Shown piece after piece: positions 1-5,807 of a stretch of DNA of 6,390 nucleotides (the first letter of the stretch is position 1; each line of letters opens with the position of its first letter). The notes below the pieces were generated by a model. The model had not been told where the DNA came from. It was given only the letters and a program-made list of their open reading frames with translations, and ran no database searches. The stretch covers positions 1 through 6,390 of the forward strand of contig JAQBNY010000310.1 in the NCBI GenBank assembly GCA_028288315.1. Direction: 5' to 3'. This DNA is from Mucilaginibacter sp. (GTDB lineage Bacteria > Bacteroidota > Bacteroidia > Sphingobacteriales > Sphingobacteriaceae). A program made the position numbers and the translations under genes.

Positions 1-1
1 G

Positions 2-1804
2 TACTTATTCTTGTTTATTCCATTTTTTCTTCATGCACAGTCTGTAAAGGTAGTAACCAACCATGTAGGTTATGAAGAAAGCAAAGCTAAAAGGGCTGTT
101 GTTGTTGCTGATAGTAAGTTGGCTTTAAACTCATTTAGTCTTATTAATGTTGAAACTGGTAAAGCCGCATACACAGGTAAGCCGGTGTTTAGCGGAGCAG
201 TTGACAAGTGGAAGAACTGGAAGTTCTGGACAATTGATTTTAGTAAATATACTGAGCCCGGTACTTACAAGTTGCAAATTGTTCTGCCAAAAGGAACTGT
301 ATCTTCTTATCCATTTATAATTGGAAAAAATGTATTGGAGAAAGCCACATTATCTGATGTGATCTATTATTTTAAGGGACAGAGAAGTTCAGGCTTGCTG
401 GATAAAGCTGATCGTCATTTATTATTATCGGGTAAAACAACAGATACTATTGACGCACATGGTGCCTGGTATGATGCGTCAGGCGATTACGGCAAGCATC
501 TTTCCCACCTTTCATTCTCATCTTACTTTAATCCTCAACAAATTTCTTTGACAGACTGGAGCTTATTTAAAACTTATGAGTTTTTAATAAGCAGATCTGG
601 AACCGATTTTCGTCAGTTTAACAGGAGATTATTGGATGAAGCCATGTACGGAGCTGATTACCTGGTTAGGATGCAGGCAAAAAACGGATCATTTTATCGT
701 TCTGTATCAGCGCCTGGCCCGGGTAAATTACCACAAAGCAGGGTAATTCAACCAGAAGAAGGAAGCTATAGGATCAAACAATCAAAGGAACAATCTTTCA
801 ACAAAAACACGGGCAGCCAAAATTGGCGCAGTTACCAGGTAAGTTATCGTTCGGGAGGAGGGACGGCTATAGCAGCTTTGGCTATGGCTTCTGCTTACCC
901 TGTATCCGGAGATTATAGCAATGCTGATTATTTAAAAGCCGCAGAGGATGCTTTTGCGTTCTTAGAAAAGGATAATGTACTGATGACCTATGATGGTAAA
1001 GAGAATATTATTGATGATTACAGCGCATTAAGTGCAGCTACAGAGTTATATAAAGTTACCCGGAAAGCCATATACCAAACTGCGGCGAATAAAAGAGCCG
1101 ATCGGTTAATGAACAGGTTGGTTTCATGGCAGAATTTTAAAAATTATTGGCGTGCTGATAATAATGACCGGCCGTTTTTCCATCCATCTGATGCTGGCTT
1201 ACCGCTGGTTAGTTTGCTGTACTATTATCCTTATGCTGCGCCCGATGTACAGGCCAGGATAAAAAATACAGTGAAGGAATCAATGCAATTTGAATTGAAT
1301 ATCACCCATGAGGTGAACAACCCTTTTGGCTATAGCCGCCAGTTGGTACAAGACACTTTGGGAAACAGGCGTAGCTCCTTTTTCTTTCCGCATGGAAGCG
1401 ATGCTTCCCCATGGTGGCAGGGAGAAAATGCAAGGCTTTCTTCTATGGCCACCGCTGCAAGGATGGCTGCAAATCTTTTTAAAGATGATAAACAGTTTCA
1501 TGACCGCATGGATAGCTTTGCTCTTGACCAATTAAACAGGATATTAGGTTTAAACCCTTATGACGCCTGTATGTTACAGGGAACAGGTCATAATAACCCA
1601 GCCTATGGCTTTTTTGGAACGTTTGAATATACAAATGCACCCGGTGGGATAGTAAATGGTATAACATCAGGATTAAACAATGAGAACGATATTGATTTTA
1701 ACCTCTCGTATGCCACAACAGGTAAAGATTATGATTGGCGGTGGGCCGAGCAATGGCTTCCGCATGCCGCATGGTACTTGTTAGCTGTTTCAGTACATGA
1801 ATAA
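2..1804 (+). CDS. Family 9 glycoside hydrolase with N-terminal CelD_N Ig-like domain, 5' partial
   Basis: This is an exported endoglucanase/cellulase-family (GH9) enzyme expected to cleave beta-glucan-type polysaccharides or oligosaccharides by inversion. The frame is open to the window edge and begins inside a hydrophobic stretch ending H-A-Q, a typical Bacteroidota signal peptide end, so the true start lies upstream; the TTG at 11 is not a credible start. Counting from that TTG, residues 12-105 form the Ig-like CelD_N domain (NHVGYE at its start) and about 110-597 the (alpha/alpha)6 catalytic domain. The catalytic aspartate motif is WYDASGDYGKH (153-163), giving D155 and D159. HGSDASPWWQGE (461-472), ILGLNPYDACMLQGTGHNNP (511-530) and RWAEQWLPHAAWYL (577-590) are GH9 signatures, with E580 the likely general acid. 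The C-terminus is complete. Family assignment is strong; the exact substrate is unknown and no SusC/SusD pair is in view. It probably heads or sits within an operon with the three genes downstream. Confidence 0.93.
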   Translation, partial: YLFLFIPFFLHAQSVKVVTNHVGYEESKAKRAVVVADSKLALNSFSLINVETGKAAYTGKPVFSGAVDKWKNWKFWTIDFSKYTEPGTYKLQIVLPKGTVSSYPFIIGKNVLEKATLSDVIYYFKGQRSSGLLDKADRHLLLSGKTTDTIDAHGAWYDASGDYGKHLSHLSFSSYFNPQQISLTDWSLFKTYEFLISRSGTDFRQFNRRLLDEAMYGADYLVRMQAKNGSFYRSVSAPGPGKLPQSRVIQPEEGSYRIKQSKEQSFNKNTGSQNWRSYQVSYRSGGGTAIAALAMASAYPVSGDYSNADYLKAAEDAFAFLEKDNVLMTYDGKENIIDDYSALSAATELYKVTRKAIYQTAANKRADRLMNRLVSWQNFKNYWRADNNDRPFFHPSDAGLPLVSLLYYYPYAAPDVQARIKNTVKESMQFELNITHEVNNPFGYSRQLVQDTLGNRRSSFFFPHGSDASPWWQGENARLSSMATAARMAANLFKDDKQFHDRMDSFALDQLNRILGLNPYDACMLQGTGHNNPAYGFFGTFEYTNAPGGIVNGITSGLNNENDIDFNLSYATTGKDYDWRWAEQWLPHAAWYLLAVSVHE

Positions 1805-1828
1805 ATATGAACCATTAAGATCAAAAAA

Positions 1829-2980
1829 ATGAAGAAGTACAGTATCCGGTTAAGTATCATTTTAATTTTATTGTTAACCATTCCCGGTTTTGCATTCTCC
1901 TTTGACGAGCATAAGACACTGGCTATTGGCGCCGCCGCACCTGATTTTAGTTTACCCGGTATTGATGGTAAAACTTACACGCTTAAATCTTTTAAAGCAG
2001 CAAAAGTACTTGCCGTTGTTTTTATATGTAACCATTGCCCAACATCACAAGCTTATGAGAACAGAATAATTAAACTAACAAGTGATTATGCGGCAAAAGG
2101 CGTGAGTGTGGTTGCCATTAACCCTAATAATCCAAGTTCCCTTCGCTTGGATGAGTTAGGTTACAGTGATGTAGGAGACTCTTTTGATGATATGAAAATA
2201 CGTGCACGGGACGGAAAATTTAATTTTCCTTATTTGTATGACGGGGAAACAGAAATAGCTTCAAAAATGTACGGCCCCGTTGCTACCCCTCATATTTTTA
2301 TTTTTGATAAGGATAGAAAATTACGCTATAACGGACGTATTGATGATATGGAAGATCCGGCAAGAACTCCACATTCTTTTGATGCACGCAATGCCATTGA
2401 GGCCCTGTTAAATAATAAAGAAGTACCTGTGCCGGTTACAAAAACTTTTGGATGCTCCATAAAATGGGCTGAAAAAAATACCTGGATTGAGAAGGCTCAA
2501 ATTGAATGGGCCAAAGAGCCTGTAAAACTGAATACTATTAATGAGGCAGGCATAAGGGATGTGTTGAAAAATCATTCGGATAAATTGAGGCTCATCAATA
2601 TATGGGCCACCTGGTGCGGGCCATGTGTAGCAGAGTTTGCTGATCTGGTTACCATCAACAGAATGTACAGAGACAGGGGAGTGGAACTTGTGAGTATCAG
2701 TACAGATAGCCCTGTAAATAAAGATAAGGCTTTAAAGTTTTTGCAAAGAAAACAAGCATCAGGCACCAATTATATTTTTGTTGGTGATGACAAATATAAA
2801 ATGATTGAAGCTATTGATCCAAAATGGGAGGGGGCATTACCTTATACTATTTTAGTTGAGCCGGATGGTAAAATAGTATATACTCACCAGGGAGCTATTG
2901 ATGCGGAAGAACTAAAGAAGATCATTTTTAATAACCCGATGATTGGGAGGATATATAAAGAACCTGCCTTAAAACAATAA
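1829..2980 (+). CDS. Exported two-domain redoxin/TlpA-like thioredoxin protein
   Basis: This is a predicted extracytoplasmic thiol-disulfide protein of 383 residues. Residues 1-24 are a signal peptide (KK, then a hydrophobic run ending FAFS). Residues 30-200 match the AhpC/TSA-type redoxin family often labelled PRX-like 1: GAAAPDFSLPGIDGK near the start, an active site CNHCP (67-71), and cis-proline region VATPHIF (151-157). A further cysteine lies in FGCSIKW (C209), a position also seen in this redoxin family. Residues 240-370 form a second, TlpA-like thioredoxin domain with WATWCGPC (259-266) and cis-proline ALPYTI (336-341). The two active sites in one chain suggest electron relay between domains, which is inference. 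ATG at 1829 is chosen because it gives a proper signal peptide; no purine-rich ribosome site precedes it, as usual in Bacteroidota. It starts 24 bases after the glycoside hydrolase and ends 5 bases before the first ThuA gene, implying co-transcription. The substrate is unknown. Confidence 0.9.
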   Translation: MKKYSIRLSIILILLLTIPGFAFSFDEHKTLAIGAAAPDFSLPGIDGKTYTLKSFKAAKVLAVVFICNHCPTSQAYENRIIKLTSDYAAKGVSVVAINPNNPSSLRLDELGYSDVGDSFDDMKIRARDGKFNFPYLYDGETEIASKMYGPVATPHIFIFDKDRKLRYNGRIDDMEDPARTPHSFDARNAIEALLNNKEVPVPVTKTFGCSIKWAEKNTWIEKAQIEWAKEPVKLNTINEAGIRDVLKNHSDKLRLINIWATWCGPCVAEFADLVTINRMYRDRGVELVSISTDSPVNKDKALKFLQRKQASGTNYIFVGDDKYKMIEAIDPKWEGALPYTILVEPDGKIVYTHQGAIDAEELKKIIFNNPMIGRIYKEPALKQ

Positions 2981-2985
2981 ACATT

Positions 2986-3756
2986 ATGAGCAAATTATTA
3001 TTTAGAAAAATCCTGGCGTTAGTATTAATTACTCTCACACTGAGCGGATTAAAAGCTAAGGGGCAAACCAGCAATTTTAAAGTGCTTGTGGTTGCTTCCC
3101 AGGCCAAAGATCATTTGAAAAGTGTATCCGTAGCTAAGCAATTTTTTGAAAAACTGGGCGCCGATAACCATTTCAGTGTGGATTTTACTGACGATGCCAG
3201 CAAGATTAATGATGCTAATTTAGCTAATTACCAGGTGTTTGTAATGTTTCATTTAGCACCTTTTGATATGTCGGCAAGCCAGCAGGCGGCTTTGCAAAAA
3301 TTCGCAGAGCAGGGTAAAGGCTGGGTAGGAATTCATGCAGCCGGGCTTACAGGTAAAGACTTTTTAGGCCCTAATCCAAAATCACCTTACTGGCAATGGT
3401 TTGAAGACTTTATGGGGGGCGTCTATTACTCGCCTCATCCGGCCTTTCAGGATGGGGTAGTGGTAGTAGAGGATCGTACTCACCCTGCCACAAAGAATCT
3501 CCCGGCAAAATTCTGGTTATCTGATGAATGGTATGAGTTTAATAAAAGCCCGAGAGGTAATGTGCGCGTTCTGGCAACGGCAGATGAATCAACCTATAAA
3601 CAAAATAAACCGATGGGCGATCATCCTATTATCTGGACGAATGAAAATTTTCGCCGGATGATATATATCGGTGTAGGACATTCGCCAACTGCACTAACTA
3701 ACCCAAGCTATGTCATATTAGTCCGCGATGCTGTACTGTGGGCAGCATCAAAATAA
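2986..3756 (+). CDS. Exported ThuA-domain protein (first paralogue)
   Basis: This 256-residue protein belongs to the ThuA family, named for trehalose utilisation and having a glutamine-amidotransferase-like (flavodoxin-like) fold. Family members occur in sugar oxidation and 3-keto-sugar pathways; the precise reaction here cannot be read from sequence. Residues 1-27 are a signal peptide ending K-G-Q, so it acts outside the cytoplasm. The domain begins at FKVLVVASQ (31-39). Conserved blocks are LANYQVFVMF (79-88), GKGWVGIHAAG (110-120, with H117), YWQWFEDFMGG (135-145), DEWYEF (180-185), MGDHPIIWTN (210-219) and YIGVGHSP (227-234). The end AVLWAASK is a normal ThuA terminus, so it is full length. 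It lies 5 bases after the redoxin gene and 25 bases before a second ThuA reading frame that shares most of these blocks, so the two look like an old tandem duplication. No independent promoter is visible between them. Confidence 0.9.
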   Translation: MSKLLFRKILALVLITLTLSGLKAKGQTSNFKVLVVASQAKDHLKSVSVAKQFFEKLGADNHFSVDFTDDASKINDANLANYQVFVMFHLAPFDMSASQQAALQKFAEQGKGWVGIHAAGLTGKDFLGPNPKSPYWQWFEDFMGGVYYSPHPAFQDGVVVVEDRTHPATKNLPAKFWLSDEWYEFNKSPRGNVRVLATADESTYKQNKPMGDHPIIWTNENFRRMIYIGVGHSPTALTNPSYVILVRDAVLWAASK

Positions 3757-3781
3757 ATTATAAAATTTACAGATCAACTCA

Positions 3782-3868
3782 ATGAAGTCTACGAAAAAAT
3801 AACTGCCCGTTTTAGTTCTTTGTCTATTTAATCTTAGCAATGTTTGGGCACAAAAACCCAAATTTAAA
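3782..3868 (+). pseudogene. Signal-peptide segment of the second ThuA gene interrupted by an in-frame TAA
   Basis: ATG at 3782 opens a frame identical to that of the downstream ThuA domain. It reads MKSTKK, then TAA at 3800-3802, then LPVLVLCLFNLSNVWAQ and KPKFK leading straight into the domain. Apart from the stop this is a textbook Bacteroidota signal peptide: lysine-rich start, hydrophobic core, and cleavage after W-A-Q. With the stop read through, the protein would be 254 positions long, against 256 for the neighbouring paralogue. A single T-to-A change of a TTA leucine codon would create the stop. A one-base indel in the adjacent run of six A does not explain it, because the ATG, the stop and the downstream frame already agree. 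No ATG, GTG or TTG lies in frame between the stop and the GTG at 3869; only a CTG directly follows the stop. Sequencing error cannot be excluded. Confidence 0.8.
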
Positions 3869-4546
3869 GTGATAGCACTTTATGAAAATGGAGGACACCA
3901 TATTGAATACTCATTGGCAGCGAAAGCTTGGCTTGATAAACTGGCGGCTGACAGCAATTTCTCCGTTGACTATATTCAAAATACAGATAAAATAGATGAA
4001 GCTTTTTTAGCCAATTACCAGCTATTTATTCAATTGGATTACCCGCCTTATTCATGGAAAGAAAAAGCGGTAACAGCTTTTCAAAATTATATTGAACAAG
4101 GTAAAGGTGGTTGGATCGGTTTTCATCATGCTACCTTGCTGGGCGAATTTGACGGTTATCCTATGTGGCAGTGGTTTAGCAGGTTTATGGGTGATACGAG
4201 GTACAAAAATTATATAGCAACTTTTGTAAAAGCTAAGGTAAATGTAGAGGATAAAGTACACCCGGTAATGAAAGGAGTTTTCCCCTCATTTATAGTAGAA
4301 AAGGAAGAGTTTTATACCTATGAGAAAAGCCCCCGGCCAAACGTGCACGTACTGGCTTCTGTAGATGAATCAAGCTATGTACCAGATTCTAATGTTAAAA
4401 TGGGCGATCATCCAGTGATATGGACCAACCCCAACTATAAGGCACGTAATATTTACATCTTTATGGGTCATTCGCCACTATTATTTAAAAGTGAGGATTA
4501 TAAGACATTATTCCGTAATGCCATTTTTTGGGCTGCTGGCAAATAG
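3869..4546 (+). CDS. ThuA-domain protein (second paralogue), intact domain behind a nonsense codon
   Basis: This is the open remainder of a second ThuA-family gene, 225 residues counted from the GTG at 3869. That GTG is the first usable start after the in-frame TAA at 3800 but is probably not the ancestral one: it falls inside the first beta strand (F-K-V-I-A-L-Y), and the ATG at 3782 gives a full signal peptide. Counting from the GTG, family blocks are LANYQLFIQL (47-56), GKGGWIGFHHAT (78-89), MWQWFSRFMGD (99-109), KVNVEDKVHP (123-132), KSPRPNVHVLA (153-163), MGDHPVIWTN (178-187) and IFMGHSP (197-203). It lacks nothing conserved in its neighbour and shows no frameshift, so the coding body appears recently under selection. 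If translated from the GTG the product would stay in the cytoplasm, unlike its exported paralogue. The reaction is unknown. The family call is firm; whether it is expressed is open. Confidence 0.75.
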   Translation: MIALYENGGHHIEYSLAAKAWLDKLAADSNFSVDYIQNTDKIDEAFLANYQLFIQLDYPPYSWKEKAVTAFQNYIEQGKGGWIGFHHATLLGEFDGYPMWQWFSRFMGDTRYKNYIATFVKAKVNVEDKVHPVMKGVFPSFIVEKEEFYTYEKSPRPNVHVLASVDESSYVPDSNVKMGDHPVIWTNPNYKARNIYIFMGHSPLLFKSEDYKTLFRNAIFWAAGK

Positions 4547-4590
4547 GCTGCTAATATTTGTATTGCATGGTAAATGTTAACCTGCTATTT

Positions 4591-4618
4591 TTTAAAATTC
4601 AATTTTTTAGAATTTAAA
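4591..4618. repeat. AT-rich imperfect inverted repeat after the ThuA pair
   Basis: TTTAAAATTC (4591-4600) and GAATTTAAA (4610-4618) form a stem with one bulged A and a 9-base loop, 45 bases after the ThuA stop codon. It could mark the 3' end of the transcript, but the stem is almost all A-T and is not followed by a T-run, so it is not a classical intrinsic terminator. It may be chance in AT-rich spacer sequence. Confidence 0.3.
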
Positions 4619-4648
4619 ATCGGGAGGGACTGGTTTGGTAAAGCGTTC

Positions 4649-4658
4649 ACAACGTTGT
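4649..4658. repeat. 10-bp perfect palindrome in intergenic spacer
   Basis: ACAACGTTGT reads the same on both strands. It lies in the 256-base spacer (4547-4802), 14 bases before a second perfect palindrome. It could be a dimeric regulator half-site pair, but no regulator gene nearby points to it and its role is unknown. Confidence 0.35.
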
Positions 4659-4671
4659 AGGTGACGCACGG

Positions 4672-4683
4672 CTGTTTAAACAG
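4672..4683. repeat. 12-bp perfect palindrome in intergenic spacer
   Basis: CTGTTTAAACAG is a perfect 12-base palindrome about 90 bases upstream of the -7 promoter candidate of the DUF1569 gene. A symmetrical site for a dimeric DNA-binding protein is possible. It differs from the ArsR operators at 5431-5476, so it is not another copy of them. The rest of the 4547-4802 spacer holds no recognisable gene. Confidence 0.35.
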
Positions 4684-4775
4684 ATACATGTTATAAATAC
4701 ACACCGTATCTTTTTTTGTCACAAAAACACCCCAAATCTGTCTCATTTTACCTTTTACGTTTTCCTTGAAACAAT

Positions 4776-4783
4776 TAACTTTG
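4776..4783 (+). promoter_or_regulatory. Candidate Bacteroidota -7 promoter element for the DUF1569 gene
   Basis: TAACTTTG matches the Bacteroidota primary sigma consensus TAnnTTTG exactly. The expected -33 TTG about 19-20 bases upstream is weak: only a CTTTT stretch at 4752-4756. A start site near 4788 would give a leader of roughly 15 bases before the ATG at 4803. The spacing fits, but the poor -33 element limits confidence. Confidence 0.45.
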
Positions 4784-4802
4784 ACCTGAGCAATTACAAT
4801 TT

Positions 4803-5249
4803 ATGCCGATGAAAACCATGTTTGACCAAACCAGCCGAAACGAATTAATAGCCAGGGTCCAAACTCTTGATGAGCACCGTCAGCCCAAATGGGGCCGAAT
4901 GACCGTTTCTCAAATGCTGCGCCATTGCATGCTGTGGGAAGAGATGGCCCTAGGCAAACAGCTATACAAGCAGTCCTTCCTGGGCCGTTTGTTTGGTAAG
5001 ATCGCTTTAAAGAATATGCTGAGGGATGAACCCATGAAACCGAACCTGCCAACGGTGCCTGGGTTTAAGATCACCGATGACGGCAACGCAGCAGCTGAAA
5101 AGACTAAACTAATCGATCTGATCGAAGAACACTCACGCTGTTCCGACGCCGGTTTCATGCATCCCTTTTTTGGGCAGCTAAGTAGTCAGCAGGGCGGCCT
5201 GATCGCATATAAACACCTCGATCACCATTTGCGGCAGTTTGGCGTTTAA
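4803..5249 (+). CDS. DUF1569 (DinB-like four-helix) protein
   Basis: This 148-residue cytoplasmic protein matches the DUF1569 family, a member of the DinB/YfiT-like four-helix-bundle superfamily. No biochemical role is established for DUF1569; some DinB-like relatives are metal-dependent thiol transferases, which is only suggestive here. Visible family features are WGRMTVSQMLRHCMLWEEM (30-48, with H41), FLGRLFGKIALK (59-70), HPFFGQLS (120-127) and YKHLDHHLRQF (136-146). H41, H138 and H142 are candidates for a metal site. There is no signal peptide. Three ATGs compete (4803, 4809, 4818); the first is listed, but 4809 (MKTMFDQ) aligns better with how such proteins begin as I recall them. It stands alone, with spacers of 256 and 228 bases, and has a candidate promoter of its own. 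GC is about 50% by hand count, against about 38% in the ArsR gene, which may mean a different origin. The 5250-5428 spacer after it shows no gene or clear terminator. Confidence 0.85.
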   Translation: MPMKTMFDQTSRNELIARVQTLDEHRQPKWGRMTVSQMLRHCMLWEEMALGKQLYKQSFLGRLFGKIALKNMLRDEPMKPNLPTVPGFKITDDGNAAAEKTKLIDLIEEHSRCSDAGFMHPFFGQLSSQQGGLIAYKHLDHHLRQFGV

Positions 5250-5428
5250 TCTGGCATACATCGCCCTCATTTTTTCGGCAGACATAACCAAGCTTCAACA
5301 GCACAACATCTCTCAACCAACTTTCGTGGGACAGCCCTTTGCTGACTTTTAGAAAAATAACGGCCGACAATCATTCAGACTTACAGCTAAACGACACGAA
5401 AAAAATCCGTTAAATAAATCACAAAAAA

Positions 5429-5459
5429 TTGTGTAGTTAAATAACTACACGTACATTTG
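5429..5459 (+). promoter_or_regulatory. Bacteroidota-type promoter of the arsR-family operon
   Basis: TTG (5429-5431), a 20-base gap and TACATTTG (5452-5459) fit the Bacteroidota -33/-7 pattern with an exact TAnnTTTG. Transcription should start near 5464-5466, giving a leader of about 13 bases before the ATG at 5478. The gap between the two elements is almost exactly filled by an inverted repeat, so a repressor bound there would block polymerase. Confidence 0.7.
5431..5450. promoter_or_regulatory. Operator 1: perfect 9-2-9 inverted repeat in the promoter spacer
   Basis: GTGTAGTTA and TAACTACAC are exact reverse complements separated by AA, a 20-base site lying between the -33 and -7 elements. 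Symmetry, position and the adjacent ArsR-family gene make it the likely main binding site of that dimeric repressor. The assignment of the protein to the site is inference. Confidence 0.75.
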
Positions 5460-5476
5460 TAGTCAAATAGCTACAC
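5457..5476. promoter_or_regulatory. Operator 2: degenerate copy of operator 1 over the start site and leader
   Basis: TTGTAGTCAAATAGCTACAC matches operator 1 at 17 of 20 positions in the same register, exactly 26 bases downstream. Its own arms pair at 6 of 9 positions. It overlaps the last bases of the -7 element and ends one base before the ArsR start codon. A second repressor dimer here would give tighter or cooperative repression; this is inference from spacing and sequence. Confidence 0.65.
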
Positions 5477-5477
5477 A

Positions 5478-5801
5478 ATGAATTTAAGACGAGACGTATT
5501 TCAAGCCATAGCAGATCCGACAAGAAGGGCTATACTTCTGTTGGTTGCTTCGCAATCGTTGACAGCAGGTGCGATAGCCTCAAACTTTGACACAGCAAGG
5601 CCGACAGTTTCAAAACACTTGCAAATACTCACCGAGTGCGAATTAGTTGAACAAACACAAAACGGCAGAGAGATTTACTATCATATTAATGCAAAAAAAA
5701 TGAAAGAGGTAGCCGACTTCATTGAGCCATTCCGCAAAATGTGGGATGACCGGTTTAATAAATTGGAAACTATAATGAAAAAATACAAAACAAAAAAATA
5801 G
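5478..5801 (+). CDS. ArsR-family winged-helix repressor
   Basis: This 107-residue DNA-binding protein has the ArsR winged helix-turn-helix fold: DPTRRAILLLVA (13-24), recognition-helix region ARPTVSKHLQIL (40-51), and a wing at LVEQTQNGREIYYHIN (56-71). The tail has the EPFRKMWDDRFNKLE pattern (83-97) common in ArsR proteins paired with SRPBCC genes. The metal-sensing CxC motif of classical ArsR/SmtB members is absent; the only cysteine is C54. It is therefore unlikely to be a standard arsenic or zinc sensor, and its signal is unknown. It is the first gene of an operon, 6 bases ahead of the AHSA1-domain gene. Two operator-like inverted repeats cover its promoter, so autorepression is likely. 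ATG at 5478 is well supported by promoter position; the leader has no clear ribosome binding site. Confidence 0.92.
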   Translation: MNLRRDVFQAIADPTRRAILLLVASQSLTAGAIASNFDTARPTVSKHLQILTECELVEQTQNGREIYYHINAKKMKEVADFIEPFRKMWDDRFNKLETIMKKYKTKK

Positions 5802-5807
5802 AATAAC

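Noticed and set aside
1280..1667. Open frames on both strands inside the GH9 gene
   Set aside because: They lie wholly within conserved GH9 coding sequence and encode nothing recognisable.
3794..3802. Frameshift in the run of six A as the cause of the ThuA stop
   Set aside because: The ATG, the stop and the downstream domain are already in one frame, so a single indel would break rather than restore the reading frame; a substitution is simpler.
3800..3802. Recoding of the stop as selenocysteine or pyrrolysine
   Set aside because: Those use UGA and UAG, while this codon is UAA, and a signal peptide core is not a place for either residue.
4591..4618. Strong intrinsic terminator after the ThuA pair
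   Set aside because: The hairpin is nearly all A-T with a bulge and lacks a following T-run, so it is listed only as a low-confidence repeat.
4801..5158. Two minus-strand open frames opposite the DUF1569 gene
   Set aside because: They mirror a gene with clear family motifs on the + strand, and their translations show no domain features.
5155..5370. 71-residue minus-strand open frame across the DUF1569 end and following spacer
   Set aside because: No recognisable domain, overlaps the real gene's 3' end, and no promoter or ribosome site on that strand; it looks like a chance frame.
5250..5428. Small RNA or extra gene in the spacer before the ArsR promoter
   Set aside because: No promoter match, stable GC-rich hairpin with T-run, or coding pattern was visible on either strand.
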